Notes under the pieces: model-generated
Seen by the model: only the letters and a program-made list of their open reading frames with translations
The model's database searches: none
Told to the model about the DNA's origin: nothing
Assembly (NCBI GenBank): GCA_014281115.1
Contig: JACONQ010000009.1
Location: forward strand, 186,001-250,000
Origin: Laburnicola sp. R22_1
Taxonomy: Eukaryota; Ascomycota; Dothideomycetes; Pleosporales; Didymosphaeriaceae
Length of the DNA stretch: 64,000 bases
Direction of reading: 5' to 3'
In this document: piece after piece, positions 10,175 through 20,763 of the stretch
Layout: every line of letters starts with the position of its first letter
How positions within the stretch are numbered: the first letter of the stretch is position 1
Made by a program: the position numbers and the translations under genes

Positions 10175-11768
10175 ATGAGCTCGCCTCCACGTCAGCCTCT
10201 GCTGTTCAGGCTCCCACTCGAACTCCGCGAGCAAATCTACCAAGAGGCGATCAAACATGAAACAGGAACTCCTTACGATGGTAGTCCTCTTAATATCCAT
10301 CCTGCACATCTCCTTCTAGCCAGGGCTTGCAACAGTCCGTATTACGGACGGTTTGAGCCCACTACGGTTACGTTACGGTTGCTAGCCATTACTGTACGGA
10401 CGTTACGGCGGAGAGGTCTATACGGTACTGGTAGTAAGCCGTAATAATCAATTTGAGCCTTCTATGGTAAAATTACGGCCAGAAATAATATATAATTGTC
10501 CTAATTAGGAAGGAGGTATAAGTTGCGCGTTGTCTAGAGCTCTGTTGTTGTTGTTGACTGCTAGAGGTGCGTTCTCCTTGCGATTTATATAAGATGTTAA
10601 GTCCTTAAGGTAACTTGGGACGACGTCTCTTGTTAGCTAGTTCTTTTGGAGTTGACAAGCTTTAATTGTGGCCTGGCTGCAACGTCTCTGTTAACTAGGA
10701 CGCGCGCGTACTTTGTGAGTTGACCCACGAGCTCATCATAATGGCGATGGTAACTAAGGTAAAGAAGCTAATTTTTGTATAAGAAACAGGGCAAAAAGAT
10801 AGTTAGGAGTTGAAGCTCTGCATTCGCACAATGTGGGTACATCCTACGCCCAAAGCAGTCCGGATCTGCCACATCTGACGCCCGGACGCCCCAAAACGCT
10901 CAACTCACGCCTCCTTCCCGATTAGGAACCGTACAGCCGTAATACGGCTTAATAATTGGTACGGTACGGTTGCAATTACTGTGGGAGACCACTACCGTAC
11001 GGACCGCCGAAAACCGCCTTCGAACGATACCGTACGAACCGTAATACGGACTGTTGCAAGCGCTGCTTCCAGCCATCTGCCGCGTGTCCAAACAGACATT
11101 GGAGGAAGCAACTAGGGTTCTATTTCGAGACATACCCCTGAAGTGGAATGTGGCCATGCTTAAGGATATGTTGGACCTGCTACCCGATACCTCAGGCTGG
11201 CTTGCCATCCGCCATTCGACCTGGGAGTTTTCGCGATGTGGTAAGTATCCCGAAGCCATATTTACGATAGCGCGTCACTAATGCTCATCCTCTTCAATAA
11301 GATACCAATAACACGAACGATGAACGTCTCCTACGTCAATGCGAGAATGTTCAACTGATAACCATCAAAATCGACTACCTCGGCATATTTGTGTCAACCA
11401 GGACCCATTTTTCTTGGGGAGCTGATAGCCACAGCGAGATGTTTTCCATATATTCTCTGCCTTCGATTGAAGAAGTCATCGTTAAGTTGGGACTTGGCGC
11501 CATCTTTGACTGCGCGCCAAAGCTGAAATCGATCATATTGGATAATCGGATAATCAATTTTGGAGAGAACAACTTCGTTATGAATGGGTGGCTTCAAAAA
11601 AATGACCATGGCGGACAGTGCTGCCAGAAAAACTACCTCAAGCTTTTGGAAGATGTGGGGAAGCGGATAGAGGATGAGTTCAAGAAGCGGAATGGAAGAA
11701 AGGTGGAGGTTGTTCTAACTCGTCCGCTTTCAGAGTTCGAGAAGGACTACGCGGCTACACATGGATGA
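10175..11768 (+). pseudogene. 2EXR/F-box-like family protein, paralog 3, split by a hAT-type insertion
   Basis: Coding pieces 10175-10320, 11074-11240 and 11302-11768 join to 259 aa once the inserted element and one copy of its 8-bp target duplication are removed. The start reads MSSPPRQPLLFRLPLELREQ, followed by IYQEAIK, the family F-box-like motif. Across the repaired site the protein reads HPAHLLPAICRVSKQTLEEA, which matches the LLPGLAYVNRRTYVEA block of paralog 1. The intron at 11241-11301 is GTAAGT...CACTAATG...AAG. The C-terminal part contains SIEEVIVKLGLGAIFDCAPKL. As the DNA stands, the frame enters the element and stops at 10442. Apart from the insertion I see no disabling change, so the interruption may be recent. 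Rescue by splicing around the element cannot be excluded. Confidence 0.78.
10321..11065. mobile_element. non-autonomous hAT-type element (hAT-1) inserted in a gene
   Basis: 745-bp element with 27-bp terminal inverted repeats that differ at one position. The left end starts CAGGGCTTGCAACAGTCCGT and the right end, read inward, starts CAGCGCTTGCAACAGTCCGT. It is flanked by an 8-bp target duplication, CTTCTAGC at 10313-10320 and CTTCCAGC at 11066-11073, with a single C/T difference. The 8-bp duplication and the CAG terminus are hallmarks of the hAT superfamily. The ends are dense in CCGTA/TACGG motifs, like hAT subterminal repeats. It has no transposase coding frame, so it would need a source element elsewhere. 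It shares an internal 16-bp block (10500-10515) with the second hAT-type element. Confidence 0.82.
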
Positions 11769-12854
11769 TGGCCGCATGCGCTGAAGCAGCGTACTCGACG
11801 GGCAAGGGTACCAAACTATACACAGCAGATTGATGCATTACATATTGGATGAGGTTTCATTTAACGGATGCAGAGCTCCGACAGGCTCCATCCGAAGGGG
11901 ATCTCAGTTTCGGGGTTGTACTTTCATATTCGACACGGGATATGTCGACAGAGGATGTCAAGGATCTGTTATCTCATGCAGGAATGTAGGATGGTCTCTT
12001 TCAATCACTACTTTGTCACTTGTATCTTAACATCTGTCGTTCATTTGAACTACCGTGTTGGGAATCACTCAGCTCGAATTACCACCTTCCCTCCTTCTCT
12101 TAAAAACGCCGTGTACATGTGTAACACCCCCGGAAATGATTCTCCATATGTATAATAATCACACACTATCTGATGAGGTTTTGGATGCATGTTAGGGCCA
12201 ATTGTAAACTTATTAGAGTCGAAAGTATGGCCCATCTTCGACTTGCTTCTATGGAGCTTTACAGAATTCCGTCAAAAGCCTACATACGCGGCAAAGGCTA
12301 AGTGATCAAAAACAGAAATCGAATCTCGGTGACGTCGTATCAGTTTCTGACCTGTTCGAGCCCTCAGTTCATGGAATAGAACATGTTCAATATTAGCTTG
12401 GTATACGAGTAATAGTATTTAATAAGAATATGATGTGCTTGAAGATTCTCATGGTGATTTAAGGGATAGGTCATCGCTAGGGGGGATCGGTAGGCCGCTC
12501 ACTGCGAATCACTATGATTTACATCGGAGCAATTAGGCAGGTGGTTAGGCGGGTGATTGATGAATTAAGCACTATAAATCCTAGGATTCATAGCCAGAAG
12601 GTTCATATCGAAAGTGACTAACTATGTGGGACGATAGCTAGCATATTAGCAGGTAGTAATATTACTCAGCGATTGCGGATTCCATCGACCTCGCATATGG
12701 TTTATCCAACAGTAATCTATGAATCAAGTTGACTGTCACCAGAAGATAAAGAGAATCGACGAAGTAGATGGAGACATTTCAAACACCAACACTAATGCTA
12801 ATAAGGTAGTTGATCCAGTATTCCACAGCGATTCTCTCTCGAAGTCATAAGCTA
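11769..12854. other. intergenic between convergent paralogs
   Basis: About 1.1 kb of AT-rich sequence lies between the 3' ends of paralogs 3 (+) and 4 (-). Frames are short and unconvincing. No repeat or RNA gene is recognised. Confidence 0.4.
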
Positions 12855-14231
12855 TCATCCTAGACGACCGTCGCGCTCAGGACTGCTATCCCTCGAAGAA
12901 TCCAACGGCCCCGGACCAAAGCCTATATATTCCCGGCTCGACTCGTTACCTAACCTATGCTGTACTTCAAAATGTACATTAGGTTTGTGCTCTGCAAATT
13001 GTCCTCGGAACCACGGGACTATGGGCCCAAAGTCATCCACTCCAGGATTGTCTTTTATCTTGTCGGCAGAATATGTATCAATGCAGACGAGCGTGAAACT
13101 GGCAAGTTTATGGAGAGCAAAGATTGGCCGAAGGTTAAACAAGGCTTTTAGCTCTTTGATGGGCCGCGGGCCATAGTCGTAGACTTTCCGTCCGTTTTCG
13201 CGTCTGCTTTTAAGAACCTCTACGTCGAAGATGTGGAGATGGAAGACGACGCTTTGTAGCATAGGACACGCTTTGACGAGCGCGCGACCGTCGAAGTATC
13301 TTCGGCTCAGCAAAGGTGGACGAGACCAGGTCGCAGTGGTTTCCAGAATCAATTTGGTGACGCCGCTCAGGGCACGTTTGTTCGCGAGGTTCCAGAGGAG
13401 CTTTTCGAGGTATTTGCTTCCAGATGTGCCGACTGTGATTGACTTGCCTCTGAAAAATACGGGCACAGATTCTTCGAAGATCCGGCGATTCGTGTAACAG
13501 AAAGGAGGTAGTATCGGCGGAAATCCAAAGAACCCGCTCCTACGTTCGGCTCGGAATACAAGATCATTGGGCGTGTCCTCGAATAAGGCCGAATAGATCT
13601 TCTCGCGGATCTCAAGCGGTATACTCATGAAGCAGAGAAAGAAGTATTCGCCCGGTGCATGTTGGCGCATATGCTGTTGCATCATAGCAATAGATTTCTG
13701 TTTCTTCTGTTCTCTGGGGCTGAGACTCGACAAATCGCGACGGTCTTGATTGAAGAGCCATGGACTGTAGCTATCAATCCATACTTGGGTGGTTAGAGAT
13801 TTGGCTTTTGCGGTCATGGACTCATTCTCTCTCCGCCTGTCCTCATTTGCTTCCCGCCTGTTTCTGGCCGCGGAAGATTCGTAACTTGTGTATGAATCTT
13901 CGTCACTGTCGGACGTGCTATATTTCGGGGCCATTCTCCAGCGCGTATCATTGGTTTCGCTTTGCGTGAGCTTGTTCTTTCTCCGCTTTCTCCTAGTCGC
14001 GTATTGTTTGTCATTTGTGTCCGATAGCTCGTCACTTGTGTCCGTCTCCTCATTAGTATCGGAAAGATGATATCCAGAGCCTAGCTCCAGGCGTCTATCT
14101 TTTTCCTTGCGTCGACGACGACGTGCCCGTCTGTTTTCGCGAGTGGTCTGTTCGGTCGCGGAAGACGAAGCAGCGGGCTGACTTGCATCGGACTTTCGTC
14201 CTCGGAGACGCCTAAGGAGTCCAAGTGGCAT
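12855..14231 (-). CDS. 2EXR/F-box-like family protein, paralog 4
   Basis: Single-exon gene of 458 aa with the start ATG at 14231. The N-terminal 160 residues are highly charged and disordered. They contain several Arg/Lys clusters (RRARRRRRKEKDRR, RRKRRKNK), which could be nuclear localisation signals, and DTSDELSDTND-type acidic repeats. The conserved core starts at about residue 203 with FMSIPLEIREKIYSALFED, the family F-box-like motif. It continues with FCYTNRRIFEESVPVFFRGK and KYLEKLLWNL, which parallel paralog 1. The C-terminus ends DSSRDSSPERDG. The long basic N-terminus distinguishes it from its neighbours. The role is unknown; a substrate-adaptor role is only inferred from the motif. 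It converges on paralog 3. Confidence 0.83.
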   Translation of the reverse strand: MPLGLLRRLRGRKSDASQPAASSSATEQTTRENRRARRRRRKEKDRRLELGSGYHLSDTNEETDTSDELSDTNDKQYATRRKRRKNKLTQSETNDTRWRMAPKYSTSDSDEDSYTSYESSAARNRREANEDRRRENESMTAKAKSLTTQVWIDSYSPWLFNQDRRDLSSLSPREQKKQKSIAMMQQHMRQHAPGEYFFLCFMSIPLEIREKIYSALFEDTPNDLVFRAERRSGFFGFPPILPPFCYTNRRIFEESVPVFFRGKSITVGTSGSKYLEKLLWNLANKRALSGVTKLILETTATWSRPPLLSRRYFDGRALVKACPMLQSVVFHLHIFDVEVLKSRRENGRKVYDYGPRPIKELKALFNLRPIFALHKLASFTLVCIDTYSADKIKDNPGVDDFGPIVPWFRGQFAEHKPNVHFEVQHRLGNESSREYIGFGPGPLDSSRDSSPERDGRLG

Positions 14232-15871
14232 AGCTAATGTACGATATCAAGTTAGCCTTTCGAAATATAAGTGTTGTAGAGTAATTGAGTATTTATACAA
14301 ACTGTATAGGCGGTGGTCCTTATATATTACTCCTTGAGCAGCCTTGAATTACACCCCAACTTCAATCAGCAACAATTCAATTAACATGCAGGCTACGTGT
14401 TAGGTGATATTCAATCATACCTACATTCATCAGGTGTTACTTCTACTGCGAATTCAGCAAATGTGTTACTACCTTAGTCTTCGTGAATGTTAGGCTTCGT
14501 CTATGAAACTCTAACTTTATTCATTGGCTCCTTGTATAAACTTCCACATTGACTTTACCTCGAGGGATGCTGAGGCGGGAGCAGTTGCGAGTGCTAGTAA
14601 CCTTGCTTATTACACAGACTCTATGCTTTTCTCGTGCAAAGCTGGAGCTTTTTTTTAGACGATCGATGGATCAGCAAACGGATTGCGCTCAGGACTACTC
14701 TCCCTCAACGAATGTAATTGGTAGCGGCTGCTATTGTTAAGCCAGACTATTGCATGATGCTAGTCTACTACCACGGTTGTGGCGCACCTTCCACAGTTTA
14801 AATATGCGCTCCTCCTCTGCTGAAGGCTCTCACCTTCTTACTCTCCGAAATTCTCGCAACAACGACCGCCATAGAGCAACTGGTGCAATAATGTTCCACC
14901 CAGCTTCCTCAAAGTACAGTCACGGCTTCTTCGAGCTCAGGGGTCACACTGCCGCCGACGTGGGTGTTGAGTTTCTGAGCTTCGGGCCTGTCATCACGTA
15001 CACGCTAGCGGTCAGTACCCTCTTCCAAAACTATTCAACATTGTAACCTGTACAGGCGATTGCATCCCCAGCGCACAAAATTCGTTGTCGAGTATCGGAG
15101 TCAACCTCAGAGTTCAAGCGCAACGTCACAGTACCCTTTACGAACACTGGTAGCACCGATCGTCCACGTGGTTTCCGGCAGATGATGCTGCGAGCTGTGC
15201 AAGCTTTGTTGTCCCGGCCATTTACGTCCTCTGGCTTGTTTACCTATAAAACATGTGTTGGATAACATCTGGATGCATTGAAGTGCAGCCCTGAAGGTTT
15301 TAACATCACGTGAATATTTACACTCACCTAGAGTTATCCATTCATAGCCAGTACTCTATGAATATTCTAGGCTACTTAAATCCCGGGTAAACGCCCAAAT
15401 TTATTTGACTACCAAGGTACGTAGGTATGCCATACGTCACGTGATTCGAGCTTACTAAGTAACACAAGATCTTCCCGAGCTCATCATCATTCAGATCGCT
15501 CTGCTGATACCGCTCATCAACACCAACATATTTACACTACCAAGTCATCATAGTTTATGCAATTCACAGTGATCTTTACTCTCAGCTGACGAAAACTATA
15601 CCTGGGCATGTCCGTAAAATGCGACCCTAGGCCCTGCCCCGCCATTCGGAAATGCGGAACTTCCAGATGCCCTCTGCGGGGTACATAACTCTCCCATGGC
15701 CTGTCTAGCACTTAACCCTACGTCCTGCCTAATCCGTAGGCGCGACCTCCCAATAGCGCATCCCAAGCTCTCTAAACAATACATCTCTCTTCGCCTCATC
15801 TACCTCCACACACACATCTCTCCCACTCAACCCCCCAAACATCTTCAACATCTCCGCCCAAACCAGCCACC
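14232..15871. other. intergenic with possible gene relic
   Basis: About 1.6 kb. On the minus strand at 14663-14720 the sequence resembles the 3' end of paralog 4 (GCGCTCAGGACT followed by similar bases, against 12869-12896) and reads RESSPERN...V-stop. This may be the tail of a decayed extra family copy. The rest gives no credible gene. The stretch before 15872 is C-rich, like a 5' leader. Confidence 0.35.
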
Positions 15872-16462
15872 ATGACCACCCCCGCGCAAACCCTCCGCGA
15901 AAAGCAAGCCCCCATCAAAGAAACCTACCGCACCGACCCCTCCTCCGCGCTCGTAACTCTAAAATCCACCGGCACCCTCGACTCCACCTCGATAACATGC
16001 AAACTCTCGACCAGCGCCGCCGTCAGCGAAGCCTCGCGCACAGCCGGCCTGCACCCCAAAGCAGGCGGCGACGACCCCAGCATCTCGGGCGAACTCTGCT
16101 CCGGCGACATGCTGCTCGACGCGCTGGTAGCGTGCGCGGGCGTGACGCTGAAAGCCGTTGCGACGGCGCTCGGGATCCCGATTGCGTCGGGGAGTGTGAC
16201 GGCGGAGGGGGATCTTGATTTCAGAGGCACGATGGGCGTGGATAAGACGGCGCCGGTGGGGATTACGGGGATAAGGATGGGGTTTGAGGTTGTGTTTGGG
16301 GAGAGGGGGGAGGAGAAGGGGGATGTTACGGTGGAGGAGGTGGAGGCGTTGGGCAAGTTGACGGAGAGGTATTGCGTTGTGTTGCAGACGTTGGTTAATA
16401 AGCCGGAGATTCGGGTGAGTGTTATTGGGAAGGGGGGGGGAAGAGGGTGGGACTGTGGATAG
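15872..16462 (+). CDS. OsmC/Ohr-like family protein
   Basis: Single-exon frame of 196 aa beginning CACCATGACC, a good initiation context. Residues about 30-70 form the N-terminal strand region. The central block GDMLLDALVACAGVTLKAVA contains the Cys in a helical context that is typical of OsmC proteins. It is followed by GIPIASGSVTAEGDLDFRGT and GFEVVFGE strands, and by the C-terminal LTERYCVVLQTLVNKPEIRV with the second Cys. In bacteria the two conserved cysteines reduce organic hydroperoxides; fungal members are little studied, so peroxide detoxification is inferred. GTGAGT at 16415 looks like a splice donor, with a GATAG near 16462. A spliced, slightly different C-terminus is possible, but the unspliced end fits the family. 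Confidence 0.8.
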   Translation: MTTPAQTLREKQAPIKETYRTDPSSALVTLKSTGTLDSTSITCKLSTSAAVSEASRTAGLHPKAGGDDPSISGELCSGDMLLDALVACAGVTLKAVATALGIPIASGSVTAEGDLDFRGTMGVDKTAPVGITGIRMGFEVVFGERGEEKGDVTVEEVEALGKLTERYCVVLQTLVNKPEIRVSVIGKGGGRGWDCG

Positions 16463-16818
16463 GGAGTTGAGATGGTCGCATGAGGCGTAGGAGGGTGGGG
16501 TATTTTGTGGAAGATGGGGAACTGTATTGGAGGTGATCAAAATAAGTTGAGAAATTCACGCGCGCATAAGCCGAGTTGTTCGTCACTGTACCAGTTTTCA
16601 ACCTCACAATATCGATGTATGCATGGACGAACAGCACGAAAGCACAAAAAATCTATAACTGAATCATCCATCCTCCTCCACCCCGTCCACCAACCAAACC
16701 ATCCACAACCGACAACTAACTAGCCACGTCCATCTTACAAACAAAACAAGAAAACTAAACAGTCATCTATCCACACAAGCTGTTAGATGCGCAACACGCA
16801 CTATCCCTATCCCCACCC
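16463..16818. other. intergenic up to hAT-2
   Basis: About 350 bp downstream of the OsmC-like gene, ending with the target duplication CCCCACCC of the next element. No gene is seen. Confidence 0.4.
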
Positions 16819-17021
16819 CAGCGTTGCCAACGTACCGTACTACGCGTAGTACTACGTCCCGTAGTACGTCCCATACGCCGTACGTACGTAGCTGCCTCCT
16901 AGGCTGTAGCGTAGCCGTAATTTGTATGGCTCTATAGCATAGTTATAGCTCTATAGGAGCCTTTTTATAAAATTTTAGCGTAACCTTTTAGTGTTTTAAA
17001 AGTTACCTTTTTAATCTTATA

Positions 17022-18871
17022 ACGTGTTTACAAGCGAGCCGCGCGTACAAGTGAGCCGCGCGCCCCACCAACTTTCTACAACGCGTCTCATACAAACTAC
17101 AATGGCTCAACTATTGTCTGCTCAATTGCGCTATAAAGAAGCAAATATCTACCTAGCTCTTTCAGCTATCAATTCTAGTTAAATACGAAGTATAAAACGC
17201 GCTGCCGCAACGTTTTGCGTCCCTGAAATAACACTTCGCGGCCGACGCGCAGGAATCGCTGCGCGACGCGACTCTGAGCCCAAATTAAAGAAGCTTACCA
17301 AGCTTGAAGAGGAGGTGATTGTTGAGCATATACTTGACCTAGATTCGCGAGGCTTTGCGCCCACTCTAGGTGCTGTACGAGATATGGCGAATAAGCTGCT
17401 CACTGAGCGCAGCGCAGGCTATGTTGGCTAGCAGTGGCCTAGGAACTTTGTTAAGCGAACAGACAGCCTCACAACGCGATTTAATCGACCCTACGATCGA
17501 CAGCGAGCCCTCTGCGAGGACCCAACAGTTATACAGGCCTGGTTTGAGCTAGTAGCACGTACAAAGGCCACCTACGGTATCTGCGACGAGGATACCTTCA
17601 ACTTCGACGAGACTGGCTTTCTAATGGGTAAAATATCCTCCCAGCTAGTCGTTACTGGCTCAGAGAGGCGTGGCCGGCCAAAAGCGATCCAGCCAGGCAA
17701 TCGTGAGTGGGTGACGGCGATCCACGGAATCAACGCTACTGGGTGGGCAATCCCGCCCTTTATCATCTTCGCTGGCCAGTACCACCTCTCTGCCTGGTAC
17801 GAGGGCGACGATATACCAGGTGACTGGGCTATTGGTCTTAGCGACAATGGCTGGACTACGAACGAGCTTGGTGTTGCCTGGCTACGGCATTTTATTAAGC
17901 ATACAGTAGAGCGTAGAGTGGGCGCGCGTCAGCTACTGATACTTGACGGCCATGAGAGTCACAACTCGCTCGAATTCAGGAGATCTGCAAGGAGAATAAG
18001 ATCTACACTCTCTGTATGCCGCCACATTCGTCACACCTTCTGCAGCCGCTTGACGTTGGCTGTTTCTCGCCGTTGAAGCGGGCGTACGGGCGCCAGGTCG
18101 AGGGCCTGATACGCGACCACATCAACCATATCACCAAGCTTGAGTTCCTACCAGCCTTCCGCGCCGCCTACGACCAGTTAATTATAAAGGAGAATATCTG
18201 CGCAAGCTTTTAAGGCGCTGGGCTAGTCCCACACGATCTAGAGGCGGTGATATTAAAGCTTGATGTGAAGCTTCGTACGCCGTCGCCAGCAGCCCTACCA
18301 GAGGCCCTATAGGAGTCTGCAACACCAAGCAACGCGCGCGAGCTAGGCGCTCAGTCAACTCTAGTTCGTGAGCGGATCTAAAGGCATCAAGGATCCTCTC
18401 CTACATCAGTTATCCAGTCGCTTGATCGGCTTACAAGAGGGGCTGAGAGAATGGCGCATTTGATAGTGCTTATGCGCGATAAGATAGCTAGTCTACAGAG
18501 GGCAAATAAGGCAGCCACAACGCGTAAACAGCGCAAAAAGAAGCGGATCTAGAAGCGAGGCACCCTATTAAAGGCAGAGGGAGAGGATATTATTGCTTAG
18601 AAGGCTATTGAGCAGCAACTAGAGGGAGAAACGCGGTATAGCCAGGCGCGGTCAGGTGCGAGCCGGCAGGCTTCAGCGCGCTGCACGCGCTGCAGGGAGC
18701 CTGGGCACAACTCACGTACGTGCAAGAAAGCTTCTATAGATACTGCTTGATTTAGGATAGCTATTATATTAATAGAATTTTGATGCGTTGTTGATATACA
18801 GCCTGCAAAAGGCTAAGAGACTTAGTGGGGCGCGCGGCTCACTTGTACGCGCGGCTCGCTTGTAAACACGT
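17022..18871 (+). mobile_element. pogo/Fot1-like DNA transposon, left copy (degenerate)
   Basis: 1850-bp element with ends ACGTGTTTACAAGCGAGCCG and its inverse, flanked by TA duplications at 17020-17021 and 18872-18873, as expected for Tc1/mariner-pogo elements. The transposase frame starts at 17102 and is broken early. Relative to the right copy, CAA (Gln) becomes TAA at about 17179-17181 and CAG becomes TAG at about 17429-17431, both CpA-to-TpA changes typical of RIP. A CAGG-for-CCAGG-type difference near 17980 also shifts the frame after LEF. DDE motifs (FNFDETGFLMG, LLILDGHESHNS) are still readable. A CCHC zinc knuckle, CTRCREPGHNSRTC, lies near 18685-18725 at the end of the coding region. 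It is not functional as it stands. Confidence 0.85.
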
Positions 18872-18912
18872 TAAGGTTATTAAAAAGTTATCTTTTTAGG
18901 AGATTAACTTTA

Positions 18913-20763
18913 ACGTGTTTACAAGCGAGCCGCGCGTACAAGTGAGCCGCGCGCCCCACTAAGTCTCTCAGCCTTTTGCAGGCTGTATATCAACAACGCA
19001 TCAAAATTCTATTAATATAATAGCTATCCTAAATCAAGCAGTATCTATAGAAGCTTTCTTGCACGTACGTGAGTTGTGCCCAGGCTCCCTGCAGCGCGTG
19101 CAGCGCGCTGAAGCCTGCCGGCTCGCACCTGACCGCGCCTGGCTATACCGCGTTTCTCCCTCTAGTTGCTGCTCAATAGCCTTCTAAGCAATAATATCCT
19201 CTCCCTCTGCCTTTAATAGGGTGCCTCGCTTCTAGATCCGCTTCTTTTTGCGCTGTTTACGCGTTGTGGCTGCCTTATTTGCCCTCTATAGACTAGCTAT
19301 CTTATCGCGCATAAGCACTATCAAATGCGCCATTCTCTTAGCCCCTCTTGTAAGCCGATCAAGCGACTGGATAACTAATATAGGAGAGGATCCTTGATGC
19401 CTTTAGATCCGCTCACAAACTAGAGTTGACTGAGCGCCTAGCTCGCGCGCGTTGCTTGGTGTTGCAGACTCCTATAGGGCCTCTAGTAGGGCTGCTGGCG
19501 ACGGCGTACGAAGCTTCACATCAAGCTTTAATATCACCGCCTCTAGATCGTGTGGGACTAGCCTAGCGCCTTAAAAGCTTGCGCAGATATTCTCCTTTAT
19601 AATTAACTGGTCGTAGGCGGCGCGGAAGGCTGGTAGGAACTCAAGCTTGGTGATATGGTTGATGTGGTCGCGTATCAGGCCCTCGACCTGGCGCCCGTAC
19701 GCCCGCTTCAACGGCGAGAAACAGCCAACGTCAAGCGGCTGCAGAAGGTGTAACGAATGTGGCGGCATACAGAGAGTGTAGATCTTATTCTCCTTGCAGA
19801 TCTCCTGGAATTCGAGCGAGTTGTGACTCTCATGGCCGTCAAGTATCAGTAGCTGACGCGCGCCCACTCTACGCTCTACTGTATGCTTAATAAAATGCCG
19901 TAGCCAGGCAACACCAAGCTCGTTCGTAGTCCAGCCATTGTCGCTAAGACCAATAGCCCAGTCACCTGGTATATCGTCGCCCTCGTACCAGGCAGAGAGG
20001 TGGTACTGGCCAGCGAAGATGATAAAGGGCGGGATTGCCCACCTAGTAGCGTTGATTCCGTGGATCGCCGTCACCCACTCACGATTGCCTGGCTGGATCG
20101 CTTTTGGCCGGCCACGCCTCTCTGAGCCAGTAACGACTAGCTGGGAGGATATTTTACCCATTAGAAAGCCAGTCTCGTCGAAGTTGAAGGTATCCTTGTC
20201 GCAGATACCGTAGGTGGCCTTTGTACGTGCTACTAGCTCAAACCAGGCCTGTATAACTGTTGGGTCCTCGCAGAGGGCTCGCTGTCGATCGTAGGGTCGA
20301 TTAAATCGCGTTGTGAGGCTGTCTGTTCGCTTGACAAAGTTCCTAGGCCACTGCTGGCCAACGTGGCCTGCGCTGCGCTCAGTGAGCAGCTTATTCGCCA
20401 TATCTCGTACAGCACCTAGAGTGGGCGCAAAGCCTCGCGAATCTAGGTCAAGTATATGCTTAACAATCACCTCCTCTTCAAGCTTGGTAAGCTTCTTTGA
20501 TTTGGGCTCAGAGTTGCGTCGCGCAGCGATTCCTGCGCGTTGGCCGCGAAGTGTTGTTTTAGGGACGCAAAACGTTGCGGCAGCGCGTTTTATACTTCGT
20601 ATTTGACTGGAATTGATAGCTAAAAGAGCTAGGTAGATATTTGCTTCTTTATAGCGCAATTGAGCAGACAATGGTTGAGCCATTGTAGTTTGTATGAGAC
20701 GCGTTGTAGAAAGTTGGTGGGGCGCGCGGCTCACTTGTACGCGCGGCTCGCTTGTAAACACGT
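18913..20763 (-). mobile_element. pogo/Fot1-like DNA transposon, right copy, inverted
   Basis: 1851-bp copy of the same transposon in opposite orientation, with TA duplications at 18911-18912 and 20764-20765. Only 41 bp separate it from the left copy, so the two form a near-perfect inverted repeat of about 1.85 kb. The transposase N-terminal and catalytic regions are open here, while the C-terminal region carries the same TAA/TAG stops as the left copy. Those stops are therefore older than whatever separated the two copies, or both came from the same degraded source. Confidence 0.87.
19571..20683 (-). CDS. pogo/Fot1-like transposase (DDE superfamily), C-terminally truncated
   Basis: 370-codon frame from MAQPLSAQLRYKEANIYLAL. 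The ORF is open further upstream, but that part lies in the terminal repeat, so this ATG is preferred. Residues 1-60 form a helix-turn-helix psq-like domain, and about 65-130 a CENP-B-type DNA-binding domain (SRGFAPTLGAVRDMANKLL). The catalytic core follows, with FNFDETGFLMG (first Asp), LLILDGHESH (second Asp) and LLQPLDVGCFSPLKRAYG (third acidic region). The protein stops at a TAA after ICASF. Beyond this stop the same frame continues to a CCHC knuckle but is cut by several TAA/TAG codons where CAA/CAG is expected. The complete protein would be about 550 residues, so this copy is probably inactive. It acts, or acted, in cut-and-paste transposition at TA sites. Confidence 0.8.
   Translation of the reverse strand: MAQPLSAQLRYKEANIYLALLAINSSQIRSIKRAAATFCVPKTTLRGQRAGIAARRNSEPKSKKLTKLEEEVIVKHILDLDSRGFAPTLGAVRDMANKLLTERSAGHVGQQWPRNFVKRTDSLTTRFNRPYDRQRALCEDPTVIQAWFELVARTKATYGICDKDTFNFDETGFLMGKISSQLVVTGSERRGRPKAIQPGNREWVTAIHGINATRWAIPPFIIFAGQYHLSAWYEGDDIPGDWAIGLSDNGWTTNELGVAWLRHFIKHTVERRVGARQLLILDGHESHNSLEFQEICKENKIYTLCMPPHSLHLLQPLDVGCFSPLKRAYGRQVEGLIRDHINHITKLEFLPAFRAAYDQLIIKENICASF

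Noticed and set aside
10327..11059. Element bounded by TTGCAA with a 2-bp GC duplication
   Set aside because: Frame also closes, but the CAG...CTG ends with an 8-bp near-perfect duplication explain more sequence and fit a known superfamily.
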